NCBI GenBank assembly: GCA_028290945.1
Contig: JAQGIV010000186.1
Location: 1 to 36,169, forward strand
From: Phenylobacterium sp.
GTDB lineage: Bacteria > Pseudomonadota > Alphaproteobacteria > Caulobacterales > Caulobacteraceae
Direction: 5' to 3'
DNA length: 36,169 bases
In this document: positions 10,197-18,481 of the stretch, piece by piece
Numbering within the stretch: the first letter of the stretch is position 1
Layout of the letters: each line of letters starts with the position of its first letter
The notes under the pieces: generated by a model
The model's input: only the letters and a program-made list of their open reading frames with translations
What the model was told of the DNA's origin: nothing
Databases searched by the model: none
Translations under genes and position numbers: made by a program

Positions 10197-10997
10197 CTAC
10201 AGCTTCCTGAACCGCGGCCCCTGGCTGGCCATCAGGGCCAGCGCCCAGTCGTCGGGCAACAGCTTCGCCACGGCGGCGATGGTCTTGTTGGGCGCGCCGG
10301 GCACGCAGACCGCGCGGTTGGCCTCCACCGCCTCATACCCCGTGGCGGCCACCTCATCGGCCCCCAGCCACAGCCACGGCGGCGTCGAGGCGCTGATCTG
10401 GGCGCGCGTGCCGTTGACGTCGTGGAACTCCGAATAGGTGAAGCCGGGGCACAGCGCGGTGACGTGCACGTTCTGGCCCTCGGTCTCCAGGTGCAGGCTT
10501 TGGGAGAAGCGAACCATCAGCGCCTTGGTGGCGCCGTAGAGGGTGTAGCCCGCCGAGCCGGGGATCAGCCCGGCCAGCGACGCCACATTGACGATCCGCC
10601 CGAACCGCCGCTCGACCATGCCGGGCAGCACCTTGTGCGCCAGCTCGCAGGGGGCGGTGACCATCACCTGCAGGAAGGCCTGCTGGTCCTCCCACTTGGT
10701 GTTGGCGTAGGCGCCCGGCAGGCCGTAGCCGGCGTTGTTGACCAGGGCGTCCACCACCCGGCCGTTGGCGGCGAGGTGGTCGAGGACCTTGGCCGGCCCC
10801 CGGGGATCGGCGAGGTCGGCCGCGACGGTCAGGGTCTCGACCCCGGCCCGCATGCGGATCTCCTCGGCCAGGGTCTCCAGCCGGTCGGCGCGCCGGGCGG
10901 TCAGGGCCACGTCATAGCCGTGGCTGGCGAAGATGCGCGCGAACGCCGCCCCGATGCCGGCCGAGGCGCCCGTCACCAGCGCCAATCTGCGATCCAT
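10197..10997 (-). CDS. SDR family NAD(P)-dependent oxidoreductase
   Basis: LALVTGASAGIGAAFARIFA, LVNNAGYG, YTLYGATKALMVRFSQSL. Confidence 0.93.
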   Translation of the reverse strand: MDRRLALVTGASAGIGAAFARIFASHGYDVALTARRADRLETLAEEIRMRAGVETLTVAADLADPRGPAKVLDHLAANGRVVDALVNNAGYGLPGAYANTKWEDQQAFLQVMVTAPCELAHKVLPGMVERRFGRIVNVASLAGLIPGSAGYTLYGATKALMVRFSQSLHLETEGQNVHVTALCPGFTYSEFHDVNGTRAQISASTPPWLWLGADEVAATGYEAVEANRAVCVPGAPNKTIAAVAKLLPDDWALALMASQGPRFRKL

Positions 10998-11186
10998 TGC
11001 GAACCCCCCTCGCCCGCGTGGAAACTAGGGCCTACACCTGCGCATTCAAAGAGCCGGCGCGGCGCAGCCCGTCGGCTGGGCCGCAATCCATTGAACAGGA
11101 CGGGCTTTAGGTGTATCGCGCCGGCCGATTGACGGCATGGGGCCGCCCAAGGGAACCTCGTCCAGGCGCGGTCCCGGAGACATTGG

Positions 11187-13106
11187 ATGGCTGATCCGGC
11201 CGGCGTCGCCCACGAGGCGGCGGACGAGGCGCGTCACTCCCCGCATTCCGAAAGCTTCTTCGCCCTGGCGCTCGGCTCCATGGGCGTGGTGTTCGGCGAT
11301 ATCGGGACGAGTCCGCTCTACGCCATGCGCGAGGCGCTGCGGCACACGCGCGCGACCGTCGACCCGCAGCTGGCGGTGCTGGGGGTGGTGAGCCTGGTGA
11401 CCTGGGCGCTGATCCTCATCGTGACGGTGAAGTACGTCGTCTTCCTGATGCGGGCCGACAACAAGGGCGAGGGCGGCACCCTGGCGCTGATGGCGCTGGC
11501 CCAGCGCATCGTGCCCCGGCGCTCGGGCCTGGTGCTGCTGCTCGGCATGCTCGGCGCGGCGCTGTTCTACGGCGACGGGATCATCACCCCGGCGGTCTCG
11601 GTGCTGGCCGCCATCGAGGGCATCCGCGATGCGCCGGGCGCGCCGCACGGGGTGGCCGACCTGGTGCTGCCGATCTCCATCAGCATCCTGGTGGCCCTGT
11701 TCCTGGTGCAGTCGAAGGGCACGGCCAGCGTCGCCAAGTTCTTCGGGCCGATCACCGCGGTGTGGTTCCTGGTGCTGGCCGGTCTCGGCCTCTACCACAT
11801 CAAGGAAGACCTCTCGATCTTCCGGGCCCTGTCGCCGCACTACGGCGTGGTCTTCCTGCTGGACAACGGCTTCCTGGGCTTCGTCATCCTGGGCAGCGTG
11901 TTCCTGGCGGTCACCGGGGCCGAGGCGCTGTACGCCGACATGGGCCACTTCGGGAAGAAGCCGATCCAGGCGGCCTGGGTGTTCCTGGCCCTGCCGGCCC
12001 TGCTGCTCAACTACCTCGGCCAAGGCGCGCTGGTGCTGCGCCACCCCGCCGACCGGGTCGAGCCCTTCTACCGGATGATCCCGGAGCCGATCTACTGGCC
12101 GGTCCTGCTGCTGGTCACCATCGCCAGCGTGATCGCGTCACAGGCGGTGATCACCGGGGCCTTCTCCATGACCCAGCAGGCGGTGCAGCTGGGCCTGTTC
12201 CCGCGCATCGACATCCGCCGGACCTCGGAGACCCAGGCCGGGCAGATCTTCGTGCCCTACGTCAACAACATGCTGATGATCGGGGTGGTGATCCTGCTGA
12301 TCACCTTCCGCACCTCGTCCAACCTGGCGGCCGCCTACGGCATCGCGGTGACCGGGGCGATGTTCGTCGACACCCTGCTGTTCTTCGTCATCGTCCGCTG
12401 GATGTGGAAGCGGCCGGTCTGGCAGGCGGCGCTGGCCTCGGGCCTGTTCGGCATCCTCGACATCACCTTCATCTCCTCGAACCTGCTGAAGATCCCGCAG
12501 GGCGCCTGGCTGCCGCTGGTGCTGGGCGCGGGCCTGGTCACCATCATGGTCACCTGGAACCGCGGCGCGCAGATCCTCACCGACAAGACCCGCCGCGACA
12601 GCGTGCCGCTGCTCGAGCTGTCGGAGATCCTGCGGGCCCGCGCACCCTATCGCGCGCCGGGCACGGCCATCTTCCTGACCTCGGACACCGAGATGGCGCC
12701 CGTCGCCCTGATGCACAATCTCAAGCACAACAAGGTGCTGCACGAGAAGAACATCATCCTGACGCTGCAGACCGCCGAGACGCCGCGGGTCAGCGAGGAG
12801 AAGCGGGTGCGGATCGAGCCGGTGAACGAGGACTTCAAGCGGGTCATCGTCACCTACGGCTTCATGGAAACCCCCAATGTGCCGAAGGCGCTGGCGCTCT
12901 GCCGCAAGCTCGGCCTGAAGTTCGACATCATGGCCACCAGCTTCTTCCTCGGCCGCCGCTCGGTGGTGCCCTCGGCCCAGTCCGGCATGCCGCTCTGGCA
13001 GGATAAGCTGTTCATCTTCCTGATGAAGAACGCCGCCAACCCCACCGACTTCTACAAGATCCCGCCCGGCCGCGTGGTGGAGATGGGCGCCCAGGTCACG
13101 GTCTGA
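11187..13106 (+). CDS. kup: Potassium uptake transporter, Kup/KUP family
   Basis: LGSMGVVFGDIGTSPLYAMREA, RADNKGEGGTLALMALAQR, ALFYGDGIITPAVSVLAAIEG. Confidence 0.96.
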   Translation: MADPAGVAHEAADEARHSPHSESFFALALGSMGVVFGDIGTSPLYAMREALRHTRATVDPQLAVLGVVSLVTWALILIVTVKYVVFLMRADNKGEGGTLALMALAQRIVPRRSGLVLLLGMLGAALFYGDGIITPAVSVLAAIEGIRDAPGAPHGVADLVLPISISILVALFLVQSKGTASVAKFFGPITAVWFLVLAGLGLYHIKEDLSIFRALSPHYGVVFLLDNGFLGFVILGSVFLAVTGAEALYADMGHFGKKPIQAAWVFLALPALLLNYLGQGALVLRHPADRVEPFYRMIPEPIYWPVLLLVTIASVIASQAVITGAFSMTQQAVQLGLFPRIDIRRTSETQAGQIFVPYVNNMLMIGVVILLITFRTSSNLAAAYGIAVTGAMFVDTLLFFVIVRWMWKRPVWQAALASGLFGILDITFISSNLLKIPQGAWLPLVLGAGLVTIMVTWNRGAQILTDKTRRDSVPLLELSEILRARAPYRAPGTAIFLTSDTEMAPVALMHNLKHNKVLHEKNIILTLQTAETPRVSEEKRVRIEPVNEDFKRVIVTYGFMETPNVPKALALCRKLGLKFDIMATSFFLGRRSVVPSAQSGMPLWQDKLFIFLMKNAANPTDFYKIPPGRVVEMGAQVTV

Positions 13107-13107
13107 G

Positions 13108-13437
13108 GTGGTGGCGCTCACCTACATCGGCGACGCGCTGTGGGTCGTCGCCCTGACCATCATGTTCTCGGCCTCGCGCCAGGCCTGGTCGCGCACCCGG
13201 CCGGGCGAAAAGCTGCGGCTGCCGCTGGGCGAGATCGGCCGCGGCCTGGGGATCTGGGCCCTGCCGGGCGCGGCCTTCGCCTTCTCGCTGTGGCTGGCCA
13301 TGCAGGCCCGCGAGCAGGCCGCTGCGGCCGACCTGGCGGTGATCGTGTTCGGGGTCCGCGCGGTCGCCGCCCCGCTGCTCGCCCTGCTGCACCTGCGCTG
13401 GCTGAAGGCCGCCATGGACGGGCGTCCGGACGCATAG
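13108..13437 (+). CDS. Small hypothetical membrane protein immediately downstream of kup
   Basis: 109 aa, GTG start 1 nt after the kup stop, about 3 hydrophobic segments; no shadowing gene. Confidence 0.65.
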   Translation: MVALTYIGDALWVVALTIMFSASRQAWSRTRPGEKLRLPLGEIGRGLGIWALPGAAFAFSLWLAMQAREQAAAADLAVIVFGVRAVAAPLLALLHLRWLKAAMDGRPDA

Positions 13438-13510
13438 GTCTTGAACCTGCGGCCCTTTGGCCCTTAAAGGCCCGCGACCGTCGATCATTCCTTCAGGACA
13501 TCCGCCCGCC

Positions 13511-14743
13511 ATGGCCGACAAGCCGATCAAGAAAGTCGTGCTCGCCTATTCCGGCGGCCTCGACAGCTCCACCATCGTCAAGTGGCTGCAAGTCGAGCTG
13601 GGCGCCGAGGTGGTCACCTTCACCGCCGACCTCGGCCAGGGCGAGGAGCTGGAGCCGGCCCGCCAGAAGGCGCTGACGCTCGGCGTGAAGCCGGAGAACG
13701 TGTTCATCGAGGACGTGCGCGAGGAGTTCGTCCGCGACTACGTCGTCCCGAGGTTCCGCGCCACCACGGTCTACGAGGGCCAATACCTGCTTGGCACCTC
13801 CATCGCCCGGCCGCTGATCGCCAAGAAGCAGATCGAGATCGCCCGCAGGGTGGGCGCCGACGCGGTTTCCCACGGCTCCACCGGCAAGGGCAACGACCAG
13901 GTCCGCTACGAGGTGGCCTACTACGCGCTGGAGCCCGACATCCGGGTGGTGGCGCCGTGGCGGGAGTGGGATTTCAAGAGCCGCGAGGCCCTGCTGGCGT
14001 TCGCCGAGCAGCACCAGATCCCGATCACCAAGGACAAGCTCGGCGAGGCGCCGTTCAGCGTCGACGCCAACCTGCTGCACTCCTCCTCCGAGGGGAAGGT
14101 GCTGGAGGACCCGGCCGTCGAGCCGCCGGAGTTCGTGCACATGCGCACGATCTCGCCGGAGGCTGCGCCCGACAAGCCCACCGTCATCACCATCGACTTC
14201 GAAAAGGGCGACCCGGTCGCCATCGATGGCCAGGCGCTGTCGCCGGCCGCCCTGCTGACCAGGCTGAACGAGCTCGGCCGCGACAACGGGATCGGCCGTC
14301 TGGACCTGGTGGAGAACCGCTTCGTCGGCATGAAGTCGCGCGGTGTCTACGAGACCCCCGGCGGCACGATTCTGCTGGCCGCCCACCGGGGCATTGAATC
14401 CATCACCCTCGACCGCGGGTCCATGCACCTGAAGGACGAGCTGATGCCCAGGTACGCCGAGCTGATCTACAACGGCTTCTGGTTCACGCCGGAGCGCGAG
14501 ATGCTGCAGGCGGCCATCGACCTGTCGCAGGAGATGGTCACCGGCCAGGTGCGGGTGAAACTCTACAAGGGCAATGTCACGGTCATCGGCCGCACCAGCC
14601 CCTATTCGCTCTATGACCAGGAGCTGGTGACCTTCGAGGAGGGCGCCGTCGCCTACGACCACCGCGACGCCACCGGCTTCATCAAGCTCAACGCGCTGCG
14701 CCTGCGGGTGAAGGCCAACCGCGACAAGCGGCTGAAAAGCTAG
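13511..14743 (+). CDS. argG: Argininosuccinate synthase
   Basis: [46 protein letters not shown] at 13511. Confidence 0.97.
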   Translation: MADKPIKKVVLAYSGGLDSSTIVKWLQVELGAEVVTFTADLGQGEELEPARQKALTLGVKPENVFIEDVREEFVRDYVVPRFRATTVYEGQYLLGTSIARPLIAKKQIEIARRVGADAVSHGSTGKGNDQVRYEVAYYALEPDIRVVAPWREWDFKSREALLAFAEQHQIPITKDKLGEAPFSVDANLLHSSSEGKVLEDPAVEPPEFVHMRTISPEAAPDKPTVITIDFEKGDPVAIDGQALSPAALLTRLNELGRDNGIGRLDLVENRFVGMKSRGVYETPGGTILLAAHRGIESITLDRGSMHLKDELMPRYAELIYNGFWFTPEREMLQAAIDLSQEMVTGQVRVKLYKGNVTVIGRTSPYSLYDQELVTFEEGAVAYDHRDATGFIKLNALRLRVKANRDKRLKS

Positions 14744-14973
14744 CTGTCGAGCTTGTTGTAGGGATAGCGGTCGCGGATCTCGGCCTGGAAGAAGCGGCCC
14801 TTGGAGTCGGCTTCCACGAACGAGCGGTGCACCTCGCCCGGCACGCCGACATAGACGTAGCGCTCGCCCGAGACGAAGCGCACCAGCAGCTTGGCGCGCT
14901 CGGCGTCGTAGTCGATCTCCTGGATGGCCGCGGAGTCTACGTCCATCGGCGGGGCTCCCAACGGGTCTGTCAC
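14740..14973 (-). CDS. KTSC domain-containing protein
   Basis: 77 aa: [59 protein letters not shown]. Confidence 0.88.
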   Translation of the reverse strand: MTDPLGAPPMDVDSAAIQEIDYDAERAKLLVRFVSGERYVYVGVPGEVHRSFVEADSKGRFFQAEIRDRYPYNKLDS

Positions 14974-15084
14974 GGGGAGTCAAACAGTCGAGGCGCCGGG
15001 AGCGGTTCCCTTTTCCCGCACGGCTATGGCAAGTTCCTCTCCGCACGGCGGCGCCTGTTTCGCCGGCAAGGGGGGGAATTCCGC

Positions 15085-15489
15085 ATGCAACCGCACAGCC
15101 TGGTGGCGATCGTCACCATCCTTTCGCTGCTGCTCTATCTCAGCATGGGCATCGGCGTCGCCCGCGCCCGCGGCAAGAGCGGCATCCATGCGCCGGCGAT
15201 GACCGGCGACCCGATCCTCGAGCGCACCATCCGCGTCCAGTCCAACACCCTGGAATGGCTGCCGATCTTCCTGGTCTCCCTGTGGCTGTTCGCCATCCAT
15301 TGGAACGACCTGGTGGCGGCCGCCGCCGGCCTGGTCTGGATCGTCGGGCGCGTCCTCTACGCCCGCGGCTATGTCGCCGACCCCTCGAAGCGGGAAATGG
15401 GCTTCATGATCCAGGCGCTGGCCTGCATGGTCCTGCTGTTCGGGGCGCTCGGGCGGATCATCTATGTGATGGCCACCGTCGGGGCCTGA
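15085..15489 (+). CDS. MAPEG family protein
   Basis: PILERTIRVQSNTLEWLPIFLVSLWLF and RVLYARGYVADPSKREMGFMI motifs; four hydrophobic segments. Confidence 0.88.
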   Translation: MQPHSLVAIVTILSLLLYLSMGIGVARARGKSGIHAPAMTGDPILERTIRVQSNTLEWLPIFLVSLWLFAIHWNDLVAAAAGLVWIVGRVLYARGYVADPSKREMGFMIQALACMVLLFGALGRIIYVMATVGA

Positions 15490-15593
15490 GGCCGCGATTG
15501 CTACAGGGCCGACAAACGCAACCACAATTGCGGCAAGGTGTTGTGGGCATTAGGTTCCTCTCCGAGGAGCCAACGAAAGCCTGGGTGCAACAA

Positions 15594-16178
15594 ATGGCAA
15601 AGAAATCAGCTGCATTCGCCGTTGCGCTGACCCTGGCCGCTGGCCTCGCGGCCTGTGCGACGCCGACTCCCTACCAGCCGAATATTCCGGGGCAGGCCAC
15701 CTCGGGCGGCTATTCCGAGGTGCGCATCGAGCCGGACCGCTGGCGGGTCACCTTCGCCGGCAACAGCCTGACCTCGCGCGAGACCGTCGAGGCCTACCTG
15801 CTCTACCGGTCGGCCGAGCTGACCCTGCAGAACGGCTATGACTGGTTCGCCATCGTCGACCGCCACACCAACCGCGACGCCCGCACCTATGTGGAGCCCG
15901 ATCCGCTCTACCATCCCTACTTCGGCGGCTACGGCTACTGGCGGCCGAGCTGGCGCTACTACGGCCGCCGCTTCGGCGGCTGGCGCAGCTGGGACCCGTT
16001 CTTCGGCGACCCCTTCTGGGCCGACCGGGTCGACGTGCAGACCGTCGAGAAGTTCGAGGCCTCGGCCGAGATTCAGATGCACCACGGGACCAAGCCCGCC
16101 GATGACCCGCGCGCCTTCGACGCCCGCGCGGTGATCGACAACCTCAAGCCGCGGATCCAGTACCCGCAGCCGAAATAG
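15594..16178 (+). CDS. Lipoprotein with aromatic-rich segment (resembles the CC0125/CC1285 family)
   Basis: Signal peptide with lipobox LAAC (MAKKSAAFAVALTLAAGLAACATPTPYQP); YSEVRIEPDRWRVTFAGNSLTSRETVEAYLLYRSAELTLQNGYDWFAIVDR. Confidence 0.8.
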   Translation: MAKKSAAFAVALTLAAGLAACATPTPYQPNIPGQATSGGYSEVRIEPDRWRVTFAGNSLTSRETVEAYLLYRSAELTLQNGYDWFAIVDRHTNRDARTYVEPDPLYHPYFGGYGYWRPSWRYYGRRFGGWRSWDPFFGDPFWADRVDVQTVEKFEASAEIQMHHGTKPADDPRAFDARAVIDNLKPRIQYPQPK

Positions 16179-16185
16179 CCGCCCG

Positions 16186-16755
16186 CTAGGTCGTCAGGTA
16201 GGCCACGCCGAACAGGGCGAGGCCTGCCGCGGCCAGGGCGATCGAGCCGAGCCAGAAGTGCCGGCGCCGCGTGATGATCGCCACGGTGCAGATGGCGATG
16301 CCGATCTCCAGCATGGTGGCCGCCCCGGTCAGCCAGTGGTGGCGGTGCTCGTGCAGCCGGCTCTCGCCCATCAGCTTGCTGCGGTCGGCCTCGTCCTCCA
16401 GGGCGTGCTTCCTGATCTCCGCCTGCTTGTCGACCTGCTCCTTGGAGGTCTTGGCGTATTCGGCCGCCTTCGGGCCGCCGGCCGCGGCGGCGATCCCGTA
16501 GAGGTGCTTCTTCAGGCTGTCGGCCTGGTATTCGTTCCAGGCGTCGGTGGCCTGGTCCTGCTTGAGCACCGCCTCGCTGGCCGCGGTGATCGCCCCGCCG
16601 GCTTCGACGGTCTCCAGGCTGCCGACGCTGGCGGCCAGCACCGCCAGCACCGCCACGGTGATCGACACCAGGCTGATGAACGGGTCGTGGGCATGCGCCG
16701 CATGTTCGGCGTGTTCGGCGTGCTCGTGCGCTTCCAGCGCGGGATCGTGGGTCAT
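16186..16755 (-). CDS. DUF4337-like membrane protein
   Basis: His-rich N-terminus, TM segment FISLVSITVAVLAVLAASVGSLE, QDQATDAWNEYQADSLKKHLY, two C-terminal TMs. Confidence 0.82.
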   Translation of the reverse strand: MTHDPALEAHEHAEHAEHAAHAHDPFISLVSITVAVLAVLAASVGSLETVEAGGAITAASEAVLKQDQATDAWNEYQADSLKKHLYGIAAAAGGPKAAEYAKTSKEQVDKQAEIRKHALEDEADRSKLMGESRLHEHRHHWLTGAATMLEIGIAICTVAIITRRRHFWLGSIALAAAGLALFGVAYLTT

Positions 16756-16825
16756 GTCCGCCCCCTAGCCTCAAGGGCGCGACCCTGGCAAGCCCGGCGG
16801 CGGGCGTCCAGGCCTGTTCGCGAGG

Positions 16826-17443
16826 TTAGCGGATCTTGGCCGACAGCTCGTTGAGCTTGGCCACCAGCGCGCCCGCCCCGCCGGCCTGCAGCACGCCGGC
16901 GAAATCGGCCCGCTCGGTGGCGACCTGGCTGACCTCGTTGTAGTAGACGTCGATGGCCTTCCAGGCGCCGCCGTACTCGCGCAGGCGGTAGTTGACCGCC
17001 TGGGCCTCGCCGCCGCCGACGATCTGCGACTTGACCAGCTTGTCGGGACCGCGGGTCTGCGCCGCCGGATCGACCACGCAGCGCTGGCCGTTGTAGCTGT
17101 CGAATTCCTGGGCGTAGCGGGCGGCGGTGTAATGGCTAAGCGCCGCCACCACGGCCGCCTGGTCGGCGGCGCTCATCTTGCTCCAGGCGGGTCCCACCAC
17201 GAACTGGGCCATGACGGCGAGGTTGAAGCCGTCGCTGACCGCCGGCTGGATCTTCCGGGCCCGCGCCTGGGCGCCGGCGCCGGCCTGCCTCACCGCCTGC
17301 AGCACGCCGTTGCACAGGGCGTCGACCCGCGCCGCGGCGGGATCGGCGGGGGGCGCCGCGACCGCCGGGGCCGCCGCCGCGCAGAGGCTGAACGCCATGG
17401 CTATCGCCAGCCGGGGCTTCGCGATCATCGAAAGGCTCCGCAC
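16826..17443 (-). CDS. MlaC/Ttg2D family periplasmic lipid-binding protein (HpnM-like)
   Basis: Signal peptide; FNLAVMAQFVVGPAWSKMSAADQAAVVAALSHYTAARYAQEFDSYNG typical of the toluene-tolerance/HpnM fold. Confidence 0.82.
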   Translation of the reverse strand: MRSLSMIAKPRLAIAMAFSLCAAAAPAVAAPPADPAAARVDALCNGVLQAVRQAGAGAQARARKIQPAVSDGFNLAVMAQFVVGPAWSKMSAADQAAVVAALSHYTAARYAQEFDSYNGQRCVVDPAAQTRGPDKLVKSQIVGGGEAQAVNYRLREYGGAWKAIDVYYNEVSQVATERADFAGVLQAGGAGALVAKLNELSAKIR

Positions 17444-17600
17444 AAACAGCTCGCCACAAGGCCGGCGCGCGGCTGACTATAGCCTGAACGCCCGCCGCAT
17501 CGAGCGCCCCGCACGGCCCGGTTCGCGCCATTTGGCGCTGGCGCGGCCTTGGAGGATCGGCGAAATCGGCGGCGTCATAGGTTGCAGAGCAGGAGACCAG

Positions 17601-18473
17601 GTGGCGTTCGTCGCAAGCTGTGGGCCGAGATCGCGCTCCGGAGCCACGGCGGTTCCCGGTCTGCTGGCCGCGGCGCTGCTGCTTGTCGGCTGCGCGACCG
17701 TCGCTCCGGGCGCGGCCGGGCGCGGCTCTGCGCAAGCCGCCCCGCGGGCGGCGGGCGACCCGTTCGAGGGCCTGAACCGGCGGCTGTTCGGCCTGGGGGG
17801 CCGGCTCGACGGCGGCCTGGTGCGGCCGATCGTCAACGGCTACCGGCGCGTGACGCCGGGTCCCGTGCGCCGCGCCCTGCACAACATCCTGCAGAACGCC
17901 GACGAGCCGCTGGTCTTCCTCAACGACGTGCTGCAGCTGCATCCGCGCGCCGCGGTGCGCACCGCCGCCCGGTTCGGCGCCAACACCACGGTGGGGATCG
18001 TCGGCATCTTCGATCCCGCCACCCCGGCCGGCCTGCCGCACCACGACAACGGCTTCGGCTCGACGCTCGGCCGCTACGGGGTCGGTCCCGGGCCCTACGT
18101 CTACATGCCATTCCTCGGCCCGACCTCGATCCGCGACATGGTCGGCGAGGGTGTCGACTTCGCCACCGACCCGCTGTCCTTTGCCAAATACCGCCATGCC
18201 CGTACGGTCGCGATCGCCCGCACCGGCCTGGACCTGCTCGACGAGCGCGAGCAGGCGGAGAAGGACCTGCAGACCCTGGACACCAGCGCCGATCCCTACG
18301 CCACGGTGCGCTCGGTCTACCTCCAGTCCCGCGAGGCGGAGATCAAGGGGCCGGACGCGTCGTTCGAGGCCCTTCCCGCCTTCCCGTCCGAGGGCGAGGC
18401 CGCCGCGCCGCCTGGTCCCATGACGCCGCCCCCCGAACCGCCGGCCGCGGCGCCGGCCGTTCCGGCGCCTTAG
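17601..18473 (+). CDS. mlaA: MlaA (VacJ) family phospholipid-binding lipoprotein
   Basis: Lipobox LLLVGCA; DPFEGLNRRLFGL, VNDVLQ-like FLNDVLQLHP, GIVGIFDPAT, LGRYGVGPGPYVYMPFLGPTSIRDMVG. Confidence 0.93.
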   Translation: MAFVASCGPRSRSGATAVPGLLAAALLLVGCATVAPGAAGRGSAQAAPRAAGDPFEGLNRRLFGLGGRLDGGLVRPIVNGYRRVTPGPVRRALHNILQNADEPLVFLNDVLQLHPRAAVRTAARFGANTTVGIVGIFDPATPAGLPHHDNGFGSTLGRYGVGPGPYVYMPFLGPTSIRDMVGEGVDFATDPLSFAKYRHARTVAIARTGLDLLDEREQAEKDLQTLDTSADPYATVRSVYLQSREAEIKGPDASFEALPAFPSEGEAAAPPGPMTPPPEPPAAAPAVPAP

Positions 18474-18481
18474 GGGGGCCG

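Noticed and set aside
13455-13480. Dyad CCTTT/AAAGG in the argG leader as possible arginine-responsive element
   Set aside because: Five-base arms only, no ARG-box-like extended match recognised.
14804-14980. Cluster of GANTC sites (possible CcrM methylation sites) near the KTSC gene start
   Set aside because: Three sites in about 180 bp, above a rough expectation of one per ~340 bp but too few to call; without genome-wide counts not a supportable signal.
17525-17538. GCGCC-ATTT-GGCGC dyad between the MlaC-like and mlaA genes
   Set aside because: Only 5-bp GC-rich arms; common by chance at this base composition.
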